64,000 nucleotides of DNA from assembly GCF_040225985.1 (NCBI RefSeq), contig NZ_JBBPEU010000004.1:212379-276378 (forward strand). Direction: 5' to 3'. Below, piece after piece: positions 6,736-15,438 of the stretch. Below the pieces are notes generated by a model. That model was not told the origin of the DNA, made no database searches, and saw only the letters and a list, made by a program, of their open reading frames with translations. Numbering within the stretch: the first letter of the stretch is position 1; every line of letters begins with the position of its first letter. A program made the translations under genes and the position numbers. The DNA comes from Shimia sp040225985 (lineage in GTDB: Bacteria; Pseudomonadota; Alphaproteobacteria; Rhodobacterales; Rhodobacteraceae).

Positions 6736-9561
6736 ATGCCTTTTGAACCGACAGACTATCTGCCTTATGATTTTGCCAACCGCCGGCATATCGGTCCCTC
6801 GCCCGAGGAAATGGCCGAGATGCTGGACACGGTCGGCACCACCGATCTGGACGCGCTGATTGACGATACGGTGCCGCAAAGCATCCGCCAAAAGGGCCCG
6901 CTGGATTTCGGGCGCCCCATGTCCGAACGCGAATTGCTGCATTACATGCGGGTCACGGCCTCGAAGAACAAGGTGCTGACCTCGCTGATTGGACAGGGCT
7001 ATCACGGGACGGTGACGCCGCCCGCGATCCAGCGCAATATCCTTGAAAACCCGGCGTGGTATACGGCCTATACCCCCTATCAGCCCGAGATTTCCCAAGG
7101 CCGCCTCGAGGCGCTTTTGAACTTTCAGACCATGATCTCGGACCTGACCGGTCTTGAGGTCGCCAATGCCTCGCTTCTGGATGAGGCGACGGCTTGTGCC
7201 GAGGCGATGGCCATGGCGCAGCGCGTGTCGAAATCCAAGGCCAAGGCGTTCTTTGTCGACCGTGACTGCCACCCTCAGAATATTGACGTGATCCGCACGC
7301 GTGCGAAACCGTTGGGGATAGAGGTGATCGTCGGCAACCCTGACAAGATGGATGCCAGCGCCGTGTTCGGCGCCCTGTTCCAGTACCCCGGCACCTATGG
7401 GCATGTCCGCGACTTTACCAACCACATTGCCGCCTTGCATGAGCACAAGGCCATTGGTGTGGTGTCGGCCGATCCGCTGGCACTGACCCTGCTGAAGGAA
7501 CCGGGCGCGATGGGGGCGGATATCGCCGTCGGCACGACCCAACGGTTCGGTGTGCCTGTCGGCTATGGTGGGCCGCATGCGGCCTATATGGCGACCAAGG
7601 ACGCCTACAAGCGCAACATGCCGGGCCGCATCATCGGCGTTTCGATCGACAGCCACGGCAACCGCGCCTACCGCCTGTCGCTGCAAACCCGTGAACAGCA
7701 TATCCGCCGCGAAAAGGCGACCTCGAACGTCTGTACCGCGCAGGCGCTACTGGCTGTGATGGCATCAATGTATGCGGTGTTTCACGGGCCCAAGGGGCTC
7801 AAGGCCATCGCCCAGCGGATTCACCGCAAGACCGTGCGTCTGGCCAACGGGCTTGAGGCAGCGGGGTTCAAGGTGGACCCGCAGGCGTTCTTTGACACGA
7901 TCACCGTGGATGTCGGCCCCCTTCAGGCAGCTGTGATCAAATCGGCGGTGGATGAAAAGATCAACCTGCGCAAGGTGGGTGAAACTCGTGTGGGGATCAC
8001 GCTGGACGAGGCCACACGCCCTGCCACGATCGAGGCCGTCTGGCGCGCCTTCGGGATCGAAAAGGCGGATGACGATTTCACCCCGGAATATCGCGTGCCC
8101 GACAAGATGCATCGCCGGACCGAGTATCTGACCCACCCGATTTTCCACATGAACCGGGCAGAAACCGAGATGATGCGCTACATGCGCCGTCTGGCAGACC
8201 GCGACCTTGCGCTTGACCGCGCCATGATCCCGCTCGGGTCTTGCACGATGAAGCTCAACTCGGCGGCGGAAATGATGCCGGTCAGCTGGCGCGAGTTCTC
8301 GCTGATCCACCCGTTTGTGCCTGACGATCAGGCCGAAGGTTATCTGCACCTTATCAATGACCTTTCGGACAAGCTGTGCCAGATCACGGGCTATGATGAT
8401 TTCTCGATGATGCCGAACTCGGGGGCACAGGGCGAATTCGCGGGTCTTCTCACGATCGCGGATTACCATGAGAAACGGGGCGAGGGGCATCGCAATGTCT
8501 GCCTCATCCCGATGAGCGCACATGGCACCAACCCGGCCTCGGCCCAGATGGTCGGCTGGAAAGTGGTGCCGGTGAAATCCGACGACAACGGCGACATCGA
8601 CCTCGACGATTTCCGTGCCAAGGCCGAGCAGCATTCCGACACGCTGGCGGGGTGCATGATCACCTATCCCTCGACCCATGGCGTGTTCGAGGAAACCGTG
8701 ATCGAGGTCTGCAAGATCACCCATGACCACGGCGGACAGGTCTATATCGACGGGGCCAACATGAACGCCATGGTCGGTCTGTCGCGCCCCGGCGATCTGG
8801 GCGGGGATGTCAGTCACCTGAACCTGCACAAGACGTTTGCCATCCCCCATGGCGGCGGGGGGCCCGGCATGGGGCCGATCGGGGTCAAGGCGCATCTGGT
8901 GCCGCACCTGCCCGAGAAATCCGGTGCAGTCAGCGCCGCGCCCTATGGATCGGGGTCGATCCTTCCGATTTCTTGGGCCTACTGCCTGTTGATGGGGGGC
9001 GAGGGTCTTACGCAGGCGACCCGCGTTGCGATCCTGAACGCGAACTATATGGCCAAGCGGTTGGAAGGCGCGTTTGACGTTCTGTACAAGGGGCCGACGG
9101 GCCGCGTCGCACATGAATGCATCATCGATACCCGACCCTTTGCCGAAAGCGCGGGCATCACGGTCGAGGATATCGCCAAGCGCCTGATGGATTGCGGCTT
9201 TCACGCCCCGACGATGAGCTGGCCCGTGGCGGGCACACTGATGATCGAGCCGACCGAATCAGAGACCAAGGCCGAAATCGACCGGTTCTGTGACGCCATG
9301 CTGGCCATCCGAGCGGAAATTCGCGAGATCGAAGAAGGGCGGATGGATGCGGAAAACAACCCGTTGAAAAACGCGCCCCACACGATGGAAGACCTCGTGC
9401 GCGACTGGGATCGGCCCTATAGCCGCGAACAGGGCTGTTTCCCGCCGGGATCGTTCCGCGTGGACAAATATTGGCCCCCGGTCAACCGCGTGGACAACGC
9501 CTATGGCGACCGCAACCTTGTCTGTATCTGCCCGCCAATGGATGACTACGTGGAAGAGTGA
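6736..9561 (+). CDS. gcvP: Glycine dehydrogenase (decarboxylating), P protein
   Basis: A 941-residue full-length P protein, fusing the two half-domains found as separate subunits in other bacteria. It decarboxylates glycine using pyridoxal phosphate. The cofactor lysine is K699 in NLHKTFAIPHGGGGPG. RRHIGPSPEEM near the N-terminus and GSCTMKLN in the second half are family hallmarks. ATG 6736 is preceded by TTGGAGG at five bases; a longer reading frame to 6667 lacks such a site and has no family homology. It is the last gene of the gcv operon and ends just before a strong terminator. Confidence 0.97.
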   Translation: MPFEPTDYLPYDFANRRHIGPSPEEMAEMLDTVGTTDLDALIDDTVPQSIRQKGPLDFGRPMSERELLHYMRVTASKNKVLTSLIGQGYHGTVTPPAIQRNILENPAWYTAYTPYQPEISQGRLEALLNFQTMISDLTGLEVANASLLDEATACAEAMAMAQRVSKSKAKAFFVDRDCHPQNIDVIRTRAKPLGIEVIVGNPDKMDASAVFGALFQYPGTYGHVRDFTNHIAALHEHKAIGVVSADPLALTLLKEPGAMGADIAVGTTQRFGVPVGYGGPHAAYMATKDAYKRNMPGRIIGVSIDSHGNRAYRLSLQTREQHIRREKATSNVCTAQALLAVMASMYAVFHGPKGLKAIAQRIHRKTVRLANGLEAAGFKVDPQAFFDTITVDVGPLQAAVIKSAVDEKINLRKVGETRVGITLDEATRPATIEAVWRAFGIEKADDDFTPEYRVPDKMHRRTEYLTHPIFHMNRAETEMMRYMRRLADRDLALDRAMIPLGSCTMKLNSAAEMMPVSWREFSLIHPFVPDDQAEGYLHLINDLSDKLCQITGYDDFSMMPNSGAQGEFAGLLTIADYHEKRGEGHRNVCLIPMSAHGTNPASAQMVGWKVVPVKSDDNGDIDLDDFRAKAEQHSDTLAGCMITYPSTHGVFEETVIEVCKITHDHGGQVYIDGANMNAMVGLSRPGDLGGDVSHLNLHKTFAIPHGGGGPGMGPIGVKAHLVPHLPEKSGAVSAAPYGSGSILPISWAYCLLMGGEGLTQATRVAILNANYMAKRLEGAFDVLYKGPTGRVAHECIIDTRPFAESAGITVEDIAKRLMDCGFHAPTMSWPVAGTLMIEPTESETKAEIDRFCDAMLAIRAEIREIEEGRMDAENNPLKNAPHTMEDLVRDWDRPYSREQGCFPPGSFRVDKYWPPVNRVDNAYGDRNLVCICPPMDDYVEE

Positions 9562-9565
9562 ACTG

Positions 9566-9598
9566 AAAAAGGCGCCCCGCGGGGCGCCTTTTGTTTTT
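9566..9598 (+). terminator. Intrinsic terminator of the gcv operon
   Basis: GGCGCCCC (9571-9578) pairs perfectly with GGGGCGCC (9581-9588) around a two-base loop and is followed by TTTTGTTTTT. It lies 5-37 bp after the gcvP stop. The stem is also the hairpin of a dispersed element copy. Confidence 0.9.
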
Positions 9599-9621
9599 GA
9601 GTATTTATGGAGAAGATGAAG
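9571..9621 (+). repeat. Dispersed hairpin-plus-GTATTTT element, copy 3
   Basis: The gcvP terminator hairpin is followed by the tail GAGTATTTATGGAGAAGATGAAG, split here as GAGTATTTATGG then AGAAGATGAAG (9599-9621). The order of hairpin, GTATTT and AAGATGAAG matches the copies at 55, 13518, 19698, 37841 and 63944. Orientation follows gcvP. Confidence 0.55.
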
Positions 9622-9622
9622 C

Positions 9623-12148
9623 CTATTCCCGCGCGCGCAGGATACGGGCGGGGCGCGCAGCAAGTGGCGCGGCGGCAAAGACGAGGCTTGCCAGCAGCGT
9701 TGCAATGATGCCGCCACCGATGATGGCCACGGCATTGGGCCAGATCACCGCGAACTCTGTTTCCAGCACAAAAAACGTGACCGCCCAGGCCCCTGCGATC
9801 CCCGCCAGCAACGCGACGCTGCCTGCCGCCGCCCCCGTCAGGGCCGCACGCAGGGCAAAGGAGGTCAGGATGCGTTTGCGCGATGCCCCCAGTGTTTTCA
9901 GGATCGCGGCCTCGTAGATGCGGCTGGTCTGGCTGGCCGCTGCCGCTCCGATCAGCACAAGGAACCCCGTTACGAGCATGACAGATGCCCCGTAGGAAGT
10001 GGCATCCGCCAGCCCCGACAACAGGTCCGACACGCGCGAGATCGCATCGCGCACGCGGATCGCCGTGATGTTCGGATAGGCGTTGGACAGATCGCGCAGG
10101 ATCGCGGCCTCGGCCTCTTCCTCGGCATAGACTGTGGCGATGAAACTATGCGGCGCACCGGACAGGGCCGCCGGGTTCATGACCATGACAAACCCCATGC
10201 CTGCAGTCGAAAAATCCACCTCGCGGAAGCTGGTGATCGTGCCGGTGATGTCGCGCCCCAGGATGTTGATGGTGATCGTATCTCCCAGCTTGAGGCCCAT
10301 CTCCTCGGCCTCTTCCGCGGCAAAGCTGATCTGGGGCGGGCCGGTATAGTCTTCGGGCCACCACTCCCCGGCGGTCACGGTGGTGGTCTCTGGGATCGAG
10401 GCGGCATAGGTCACGCCCCGGTCGCCCTGAACGACCCAATGTTCGCCCGCGACCTCGGTGGCGGGGCGGTCATTGATACGGGTGATCAGCCCGCGCAACA
10501 TCGGCGCGGTTTCAGTATCCGATACGGCGGGGTCTTCGGTCACGCGCCTCAGGAAGCCGTCAATCTGCGTCTTCTGGATATCGACAAAGAAATAGGACGG
10601 TGCGACATCCGGCAGGTCACGCGCAATCGCCGTGCGCAGGTTGCCGTCGATCTGTCCAACCGCTGAAAGCACACTCAGGCCCAGACCCAGCGACAGTACC
10701 ACCGGAAGGGCCGGTTCATGCGCCGAGGAAATGGCATTCAGCGCCCATCGCAGTGCTGGCCGGCGCCGTGTGCGCGGGGCCGTCACCTTGGCGACGCGTC
10801 CGGTCAGGGCGGCCGCCACGGCCAGAAGGACCAGCGCCCCGAGAATGCCCACCGCCGCCCAAAGCGTCAGCTGTGCCGACCCCGAGAACCAGCTGGCCAG
10901 CGCCAGCAACACCGCCAGCAAAAGCGCCGTCACACCCAGATACCGGACTGCGGGCAGGGCACGCGCGGCCCCGGCGGCATCGCGGAACAGGGCGGCCGCG
11001 CGCACGTCTTCGGTGCGCGCCAGCGGCCAGAGTGTGAAGATCAGCGCCGTCAGCACGCCGTAAAGCGCCGCTTCGACCAGAGGGGCAGGATAGAGGGTAA
11101 AGATCGCAGGAACCGGCAGGCTCGATTGCAGGATCGGGCCCAGCAGAACCGGCAGGCCCGCCCCGAGCACAAGGCCCATCGCGATACCAATAAGGGACAG
11201 CACACCGATCTGGAAGAAATACGTCAGAAAGATCGTCTGCCGGTCGGCACCAAGGCTGCGCAGGATGGCGATCACGGTGGTTTTGCGCGACAGGTAAGCC
11301 CGGATCGCCGCCGACACGCCGATCCCGCCCACGGCAAGGCCGGACAACCCGACCAGGATCAGGAACGCGCCCAGCCTCTCGACAAACTCGGCGACGCCCG
11401 GCGCGCCGTTGCGCGAGTCCCGCCAGCGTACGCCACTTTCGGCGAACCGAGTCTGCATCTCGGTCTTGACCGCCTCAAGATCGGTCCCGTCCGGCAGGTC
11501 CAGCCGATACTTGCTCTCGTAAAGAGTGCCGGGTTGCAAAAGGCCCGACTCTTGCAGCGCCGCGGTCGCCACGATGCTGCGCGGGGCCAGCCCGAATCCG
11601 CCGGCATTGTCCGGTTCATTCGTCAAAGCCGCCGTCAGGCGAAATGTTTGTGTACCCAGTTTGAACCGGTCTCCGATCTGCAATCCCAGCCGGTCGATCA
11701 GGATCTGTTGCATCACCCCGCCGGGCAGCCCGTCTTCCACCGCCAGGGCAACCTCAAGTGGAATGTCCGGCACCAGTGTCACCGCCCCGATCAGTGGATA
11801 GGCGCCGTCCACCGCCTTGACCTGAGTCAGGCCACGCTCAGCGGTTTCGCCGCGGTCGACCACGGCCATCGACCGGAAATCAATGATCTCTGACATCCGC
11901 TCCGAGGTTTCGAGCATCCACGCGCGCTCTGCATCTGACGCAAAGCGATAGGTGAACTCCATCTCGGCGTCCCCACCCAAAAGTGCGGCACCCTCGGCAG
12001 CCAGACCGGCCTCAATGCTGGACCGCACGCTGCCGATGGCCGCGATGGTGGCGACCCCAAGGGCAAGACAGGCAAGGAAAATGCGAAACCCGGCAAGCCC
12101 GCCGCGCAGTTCCCGTTTGGCAAACCGCCAGGCCAGCGCGGCGCTCAT
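9623..12148 (-). CDS. ybbP: FtsX-like ABC transporter permease (YbbP type)
   Basis: An 841-residue integral membrane protein of the MacB/FtsX-like permease class. An N-terminal membrane segment (FRIFLACLALGVATIAA) is followed by a large extracytoplasmic domain, a first block of membrane helices around residues 250-430, a second extracytoplasmic domain and C-terminal helices. This duplicated architecture is typical of YbbP. It overlaps the ATPase gene by four bases, so translation is coupled. Together with YbbA and the divergent TesA-like esterase it reproduces the tesA/ybbA/ybbP neighbourhood of E. coli. YbbAP probably moves lipophilic compounds by a mechanotransmission mechanism; the substrate is unknown. 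Confidence 0.88.
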   Translation of the reverse strand: MSAALAWRFAKRELRGGLAGFRIFLACLALGVATIAAIGSVRSSIEAGLAAEGAALLGGDAEMEFTYRFASDAERAWMLETSERMSEIIDFRSMAVVDRGETAERGLTQVKAVDGAYPLIGAVTLVPDIPLEVALAVEDGLPGGVMQQILIDRLGLQIGDRFKLGTQTFRLTAALTNEPDNAGGFGLAPRSIVATAALQESGLLQPGTLYESKYRLDLPDGTDLEAVKTEMQTRFAESGVRWRDSRNGAPGVAEFVERLGAFLILVGLSGLAVGGIGVSAAIRAYLSRKTTVIAILRSLGADRQTIFLTYFFQIGVLSLIGIAMGLVLGAGLPVLLGPILQSSLPVPAIFTLYPAPLVEAALYGVLTALIFTLWPLARTEDVRAAALFRDAAGAARALPAVRYLGVTALLLAVLLALASWFSGSAQLTLWAAVGILGALVLLAVAAALTGRVAKVTAPRTRRRPALRWALNAISSAHEPALPVVLSLGLGLSVLSAVGQIDGNLRTAIARDLPDVAPSYFFVDIQKTQIDGFLRRVTEDPAVSDTETAPMLRGLITRINDRPATEVAGEHWVVQGDRGVTYAASIPETTTVTAGEWWPEDYTGPPQISFAAEEAEEMGLKLGDTITINILGRDITGTITSFREVDFSTAGMGFVMVMNPAALSGAPHSFIATVYAEEEAEAAILRDLSNAYPNITAIRVRDAISRVSDLLSGLADATSYGASVMLVTGFLVLIGAAAASQTSRIYEAAILKTLGASRKRILTSFALRAALTGAAAGSVALLAGIAGAWAVTFFVLETEFAVIWPNAVAIIGGGIIATLLASLVFAAAPLAARPARILRARE

Positions 12149-12828
12149 GCCGCCGCCTCGTGCTGGTCGACCCGGCCATCGCGCAGGCGCACCACGCGGT
12201 CACAACGGCGGGCCAGCTCATTCGAGTGGGTGACAAGAACCAGTGTTGCCTGATGCCGGTCACGCAACTGGAACAACAGATCGATGATTGCCTGCCCGTT
12301 GCTCTGGTCAAGGTTGCCGGTCGGCTCGTCCGCCAACAGGATGTCGGGGCGCGGCGCGACCGCCCGGGCCAAGGCCACGCGCTGCTGTTCCCCGCCCGAC
12401 ATCTGGCGCGGGAAATGGTCGGCCCGGTGCCCCAGCCCCACCGCCTCGAGCTCGGCCATGGCGCGGTCGAACGCATCCTTGTGCCCGGCCAATTCAAGCG
12501 GGGTCGCCACGTTTTCAAGCGCGGTCATGGTCGGGATCAGGTGGAAGCTCTGGAACACCACGCCCATATGGTCGCGCCGGAACCGCGCCAGCGCGTCCTC
12601 GGACATGGTGCCAAGGTTCTGCCCCAGCGCCATGATCTCGCCCCCGGTGGCCAGTTCCAGCCCCCCCATCAGCATGAGGAGCGACGATTTCCCCGATCCC
12701 GACGGCCCGACGAGGCCAAGGGTTTCCCCCTTTGCCACCTCAAGCGAGATCCCGTGCAGGATTTCGATCCGTCCGGCATTGCCATCCAGCGCCAAACGCG
12801 CATCTTTAAGGGAAAGAACTGTGGTCAT
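12145..12828 (-). CDS. ybbA: ABC transporter ATP-binding protein (YbbA type)
   Basis: A 227-residue ATPase of the LolD/MacB-type ABC family. Walker A is GPSGSGKSS, the signature is MSGGEQQRVALARA and Walker B is ILLADEPTGNLD. The start at 12828 gives the usual N-terminus; a longer frame would run into the divergent esterase gene. It forms an operon with the downstream permease (ATGA overlap). It probably energises the YbbP permease in the inner membrane. The divergent esterase start is only 16 bp away, so the two promoters must overlap the coding regions. Confidence 0.92.
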   Translation of the reverse strand: MTTVLSLKDARLALDGNAGRIEILHGISLEVAKGETLGLVGPSGSGKSSLLMLMGGLELATGGEIMALGQNLGTMSEDALARFRRDHMGVVFQSFHLIPTMTALENVATPLELAGHKDAFDRAMAELEAVGLGHRADHFPRQMSGGEQQRVALARAVAPRPDILLADEPTGNLDQSNGQAIIDLLFQLRDRHQATLVLVTHSNELARRCDRVVRLRDGRVDQHEAAA

Positions 12829-12844
12829 GAAATAAGGAGCCCCG

Positions 12845-13510
12845 ATGATGTGGTGTTCAAGGCTATATGGTGGCGTGACGGGCATGGGCAAGGCACTGGC
12901 ACTGGTTTTCGCAGTTGCGTCGCCGGTTTCGGCGGAACAGATCGGTGTCGTGGCCTTTGGCGACAGCCTGACCCAGGGCTATGGCCTGATCGAACAGAAC
13001 GGCTTTGTCCCGCAGATGCGGAAATGGCTGGCCGAGAACGGCGTCGATGTGCGTCTGGTCAATGCGGGTGTCTCGGGTGACACCACTGCGGGTGGCCTTG
13101 CGCGGATCGACTGGACCCTGACCGAGGATGTCGACGCGATGATCCTGACGCTTGGCGGTAATGATATGCTGCGCGGGCTGGACCCGGCCGTGTCTCGCGC
13201 GAACCTCGCGAGCATCCTCGACGCAGCCCGTACCCGCGATGTCGAGGTTCTTTTGGTGGGGATGACTGCGGCTGGCAATTACGGGCCCGATTACAAACAG
13301 GCCTTTGACGGGATGTATCCCGCTCTGGCCGCTGAATACGGCACACTGTTTCACGAAAATTTCTTTGCCGCTTTCGACAGCAGCGACCCCGCCGCCGTCG
13401 CTGGCCTCATGCAGCCGGACGGTATTCATCCCAACGCCGAAGGGGTGGCGCTGATCGTGAACGATCTGGGTCCGGATGTGCTGAAACTGCTGGAACGGGT
13501 GGCAGAGTAA
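12845..13510 (+). CDS. tesA: TesA-like arylesterase / lysophospholipase (SGNH hydrolase)
   Basis: A 221-residue GDSL/SGNH hydrolase. Block I is AFGDSLTQGYG with the catalytic Ser, block III is GGND and block V is DGIHPN with the catalytic Asp and His. A hydrophobic segment ending in PVSA predicts a cleaved signal peptide and a periplasmic enzyme like E. coli TesA. ATG 12845 (or the adjacent 12848) has AAGGAG upstream; an alternative ATG at 12884 gives a shorter signal peptide without a clear site. The conserved pairing with ybbA-ybbP suggests a shared role in lipid or aromatic ester handling. Confidence 0.88.
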   Translation: MMWCSRLYGGVTGMGKALALVFAVASPVSAEQIGVVAFGDSLTQGYGLIEQNGFVPQMRKWLAENGVDVRLVNAGVSGDTTAGGLARIDWTLTEDVDAMILTLGGNDMLRGLDPAVSRANLASILDAARTRDVEVLLVGMTAAGNYGPDYKQAFDGMYPALAAEYGTLFHENFFAAFDSSDPAAVAGLMQPDGIHPNAEGVALIVNDLGPDVLKLLERVAE

Positions 13511-13517
13511 CGCTCTG

Positions 13518-13567
13518 CTCTTTTTCTTGGGTGAAATACCTTGGGGGTCCGGGGGCAAAGCCCCCGG
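13518..13567 (-). repeat. Dispersed hairpin-plus-GTATTTT element, copy 4
   Basis: Read on the minus strand: CCGGGGGC and GCCCCCGG with a three-base loop (13549-13567), then ACCCCCAAGGTATTTCACCC and AAGAAAAAG. It lies 15 bp beyond the stop of the minus-strand cold-shock gene. It is nearly identical in layout to the copies at 55 and 37841. Confidence 0.6.
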
Positions 13568-13582
13568 CACGCGTAATGCGTC

Positions 13583-13789
13583 TTATACCAGCGACAGGTT
13601 GGTCGCGGCTTCACGGCCATTGCGGCCGGTTTCGAGTTCAAACTCGACTTTCTGGTTGTCGGCCAGGCCGGTCAGACCCGAACGTTCTACGGCCGAGATG
13701 TGTACGAACACGTCTTTGCCGCCGTTATCGGGCGCGATAAAGCCATAGCCTTTGGTGGTGTTGAACCATTTGACGGTACCTGTGGTCAT
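13583..13789 (-). CDS. Cold-shock domain protein (CspA family)
   Basis: A 68-residue cold-shock-domain RNA/DNA-binding protein, usually an RNA chaperone. The RNP1 motif KGYGFIAP and RNP2 motif DVFVHISA are intact. An ATG at 13795 lies only two to three bases after AGGAG, so the in-frame ATG at 13789, eight bases from that site, is the better start. Upstream on its strand there is about 290 bp of non-coding DNA, compatible with the long leader typical of cold-shock genes. A dispersed hairpin element follows its stop codon. Confidence 0.93.
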   Translation of the reverse strand: MTTGTVKWFNTTKGYGFIAPDNGGKDVFVHISAVERSGLTGLADNQKVEFELETGRNGREAATNLSLV

Positions 13790-13795
13790 CGTCAT

Positions 13796-14023
13796 GTCTC
13801 CTGTTAATCAGCTGCCCACGGAATTGCGGCAGGTCGGCATAGTCAGTATTTGATCGAGTGACTGAGCCGGTGGGAACAGAAGGTCGAGTAACTTAACGCT
13901 GCACCGTGGATATGGGGCAGACTCGCCCTGTCTTCAACTGTTTTCTGATCTCCTTCGCGACATTTTGCTGGCCGCGTCGATCAATTTTTAGGCAGTCTTT
14001 CCCGCCAATTGCAAATTTTAATT
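13796..14023. other. Non-coding region between the cold-shock gene and preT
   Basis: About 230 bp with no credible reading frame. The part nearest the cold-shock gene probably holds its 5' leader. The part nearest preT is AT-rich around 13980-14040 and probably holds the preT promoter. I see no hairpin with a T-run here. Confidence 0.5.
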
Positions 14024-14039
14024 TTTACCAGTTGATAAA
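14024..14039. promoter_or_regulatory. Candidate degenerate RutR box upstream of preT
   Basis: TTTACCAGTTGATAAA matches 11 of the 14 fixed positions of the E. coli RutR consensus TTGACCANNTGGTCAA, with half-sites agreeing at six of seven positions. It lies 58 bp before the preT start, in an AT-rich promoter-like stretch. Two better boxes lie before pydC. Function is inferred. Confidence 0.4.
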
Positions 14040-14096
14040 AAAATAGAGTCATGAGAGCCTGATTCCAATAGCCAAACGATGAAATGGGGAGAAACC

Positions 14097-15419
14097 ATGA
14101 CCGCATCACCGTTGAGCGAAGGTGTCACAGCCGGGCGACTGACGTCCGAGCAACTGGCCGAAAACTTCGCGGATTTGCACCCGCGTCTGGACGATCACGA
14201 GGCCCTCGTGGCGGCGGATCGTTGCTACTTTTGCCATGACGCGCCCTGTATGACCGCCTGTCCGACCGATATTGATATCCCGCTGTTCATTCGCCAGATC
14301 GCCACTGGCACGCCCGAGGCGGCGGCGAAAACGATCCTGAGCCAGAACATCCTTGGCGGCATGTGCGCGCGGGTCTGCCCGACCGAGACCCTCTGCGAAG
14401 AGGTCTGCGTGCGCGAAGTGGCCGAGGGCAAGCCGGTCAAAATCGGTGAACTGCAGCGCTATGCCACCGACACGCTGATGGACGCTGGCGTACATCCGTT
14501 TGAACGTGACGCCCCCACCGGCAAGAAGATTGCCGTGGTCGGGGCCGGACCCGCCGGTCTGTCTGCGGCGCACCGCCTGGCGATGTATGGTCATGATGTG
14601 ACCGTGTTCGATGCACGCCCCAAACCGGGCGGGCTGAACGAATTTGGCATCGCGTCCTATAAATCGGTCGACAATTTCGCCGCGCGCGAGGTCGACTGGC
14701 TCTTGTCCATTGGTGGCATCACGGTGGAAACCGGCAAGGCGCTGGGTGATGGCCTGTCGCTCGACAACCTCCAGGCCGAATTTGATGCCGTGTTCCTTGG
14801 CATCGGCCTTGGCGGCGTGAATGCGCTGCGCGTCGACGGGGAAGACAAGGACGGTGTCGATGACGCAGTCGATTTCATCGCGGACCTGCGTCAGGCTTCT
14901 GATCTGGGCAGCGTGCCCATCGGGCGCGACGTGGTGGTGATCGGCGGTGGCATGACCGCAGTGGACGCCGCCGTTCAGGCCAAACTTCTGGGCGCGCTGA
15001 ATGTCTCGCTGGTTTATCGCCGTGGCCGTGACCGCATGAATGCCAGCGTCTTTGAACAGGATCTTGCCGCGTCCAAGGGCGTGCGGATCATCACCAATGC
15101 CTCGCCCAAGGCCGTAATCGGCAACGGGGCGGTGCGCGAGATCGAGTTTGAATATACCGACGACAACCTGACCCCGACCGGCCAGACGTTCCGGCTTGCC
15201 GCCGATCAGGTGTTCAAGGCAATTGGCCAGACGCTTGAAGGGGACGGGTTGCCCGATCTCGACGGGGGCAAGATCGCCGTCGATGGCACCGGGCGCACCA
15301 GCATTGATGGCGTCTGGGCAGGGGGGGACTGCGCCAGTGGTGGCGATGACCTCACCGTGACCGCCGTTGCCGAGGGCCGCGACGCGGCCGAAGACATCCA
15401 CGCCGCGTTGTCGGCGTAA
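14097..15419 (+). CDS. preT: NAD-dependent dihydropyrimidine dehydrogenase, PreT subunit
   Basis: A 440-residue flavoprotein subunit that passes electrons from NAD(P)H to PreA for reduction of uracil and thymine. The N-terminal iron-sulfur region has C43, C46, C51, C55 and C90, C94, C100, C104, as in the glutamate-synthase small-subunit family. The first dinucleotide-binding motif is GAGPAG at 149-154 and the second (GGGMTAVDAA) lies near residue 285. ATG 14097 follows GGGGAG by five bases. It is 19 bp upstream of preA and cotranscribed with it. An identity as another GltD-like subunit is unlikely given the neighbours. Confidence 0.93.
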   Translation: MTASPLSEGVTAGRLTSEQLAENFADLHPRLDDHEALVAADRCYFCHDAPCMTACPTDIDIPLFIRQIATGTPEAAAKTILSQNILGGMCARVCPTETLCEEVCVREVAEGKPVKIGELQRYATDTLMDAGVHPFERDAPTGKKIAVVGAGPAGLSAAHRLAMYGHDVTVFDARPKPGGLNEFGIASYKSVDNFAAREVDWLLSIGGITVETGKALGDGLSLDNLQAEFDAVFLGIGLGGVNALRVDGEDKDGVDDAVDFIADLRQASDLGSVPIGRDVVVIGGGMTAVDAAVQAKLLGALNVSLVYRRGRDRMNASVFEQDLAASKGVRIITNASPKAVIGNGAVREIEFEYTDDNLTPTGQTFRLAADQVFKAIGQTLEGDGLPDLDGGKIAVDGTGRTSIDGVWAGGDCASGGDDLTVTAVAEGRDAAEDIHAALSA

Positions 15420-15438
15420 GCAGAGGGAGATCAGCAAA

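Noticed and set aside
7765..9204. 479-residue open frame antisense to gcvP
   Set aside because: Shadow of gcvP third-codon GC bias; the sense protein is complete and unambiguous.
10718..11893. 391-residue frame antisense to the YbbP permease
   Set aside because: Gln/Arg-rich low-quality protein without start site or homology; shadow frame.
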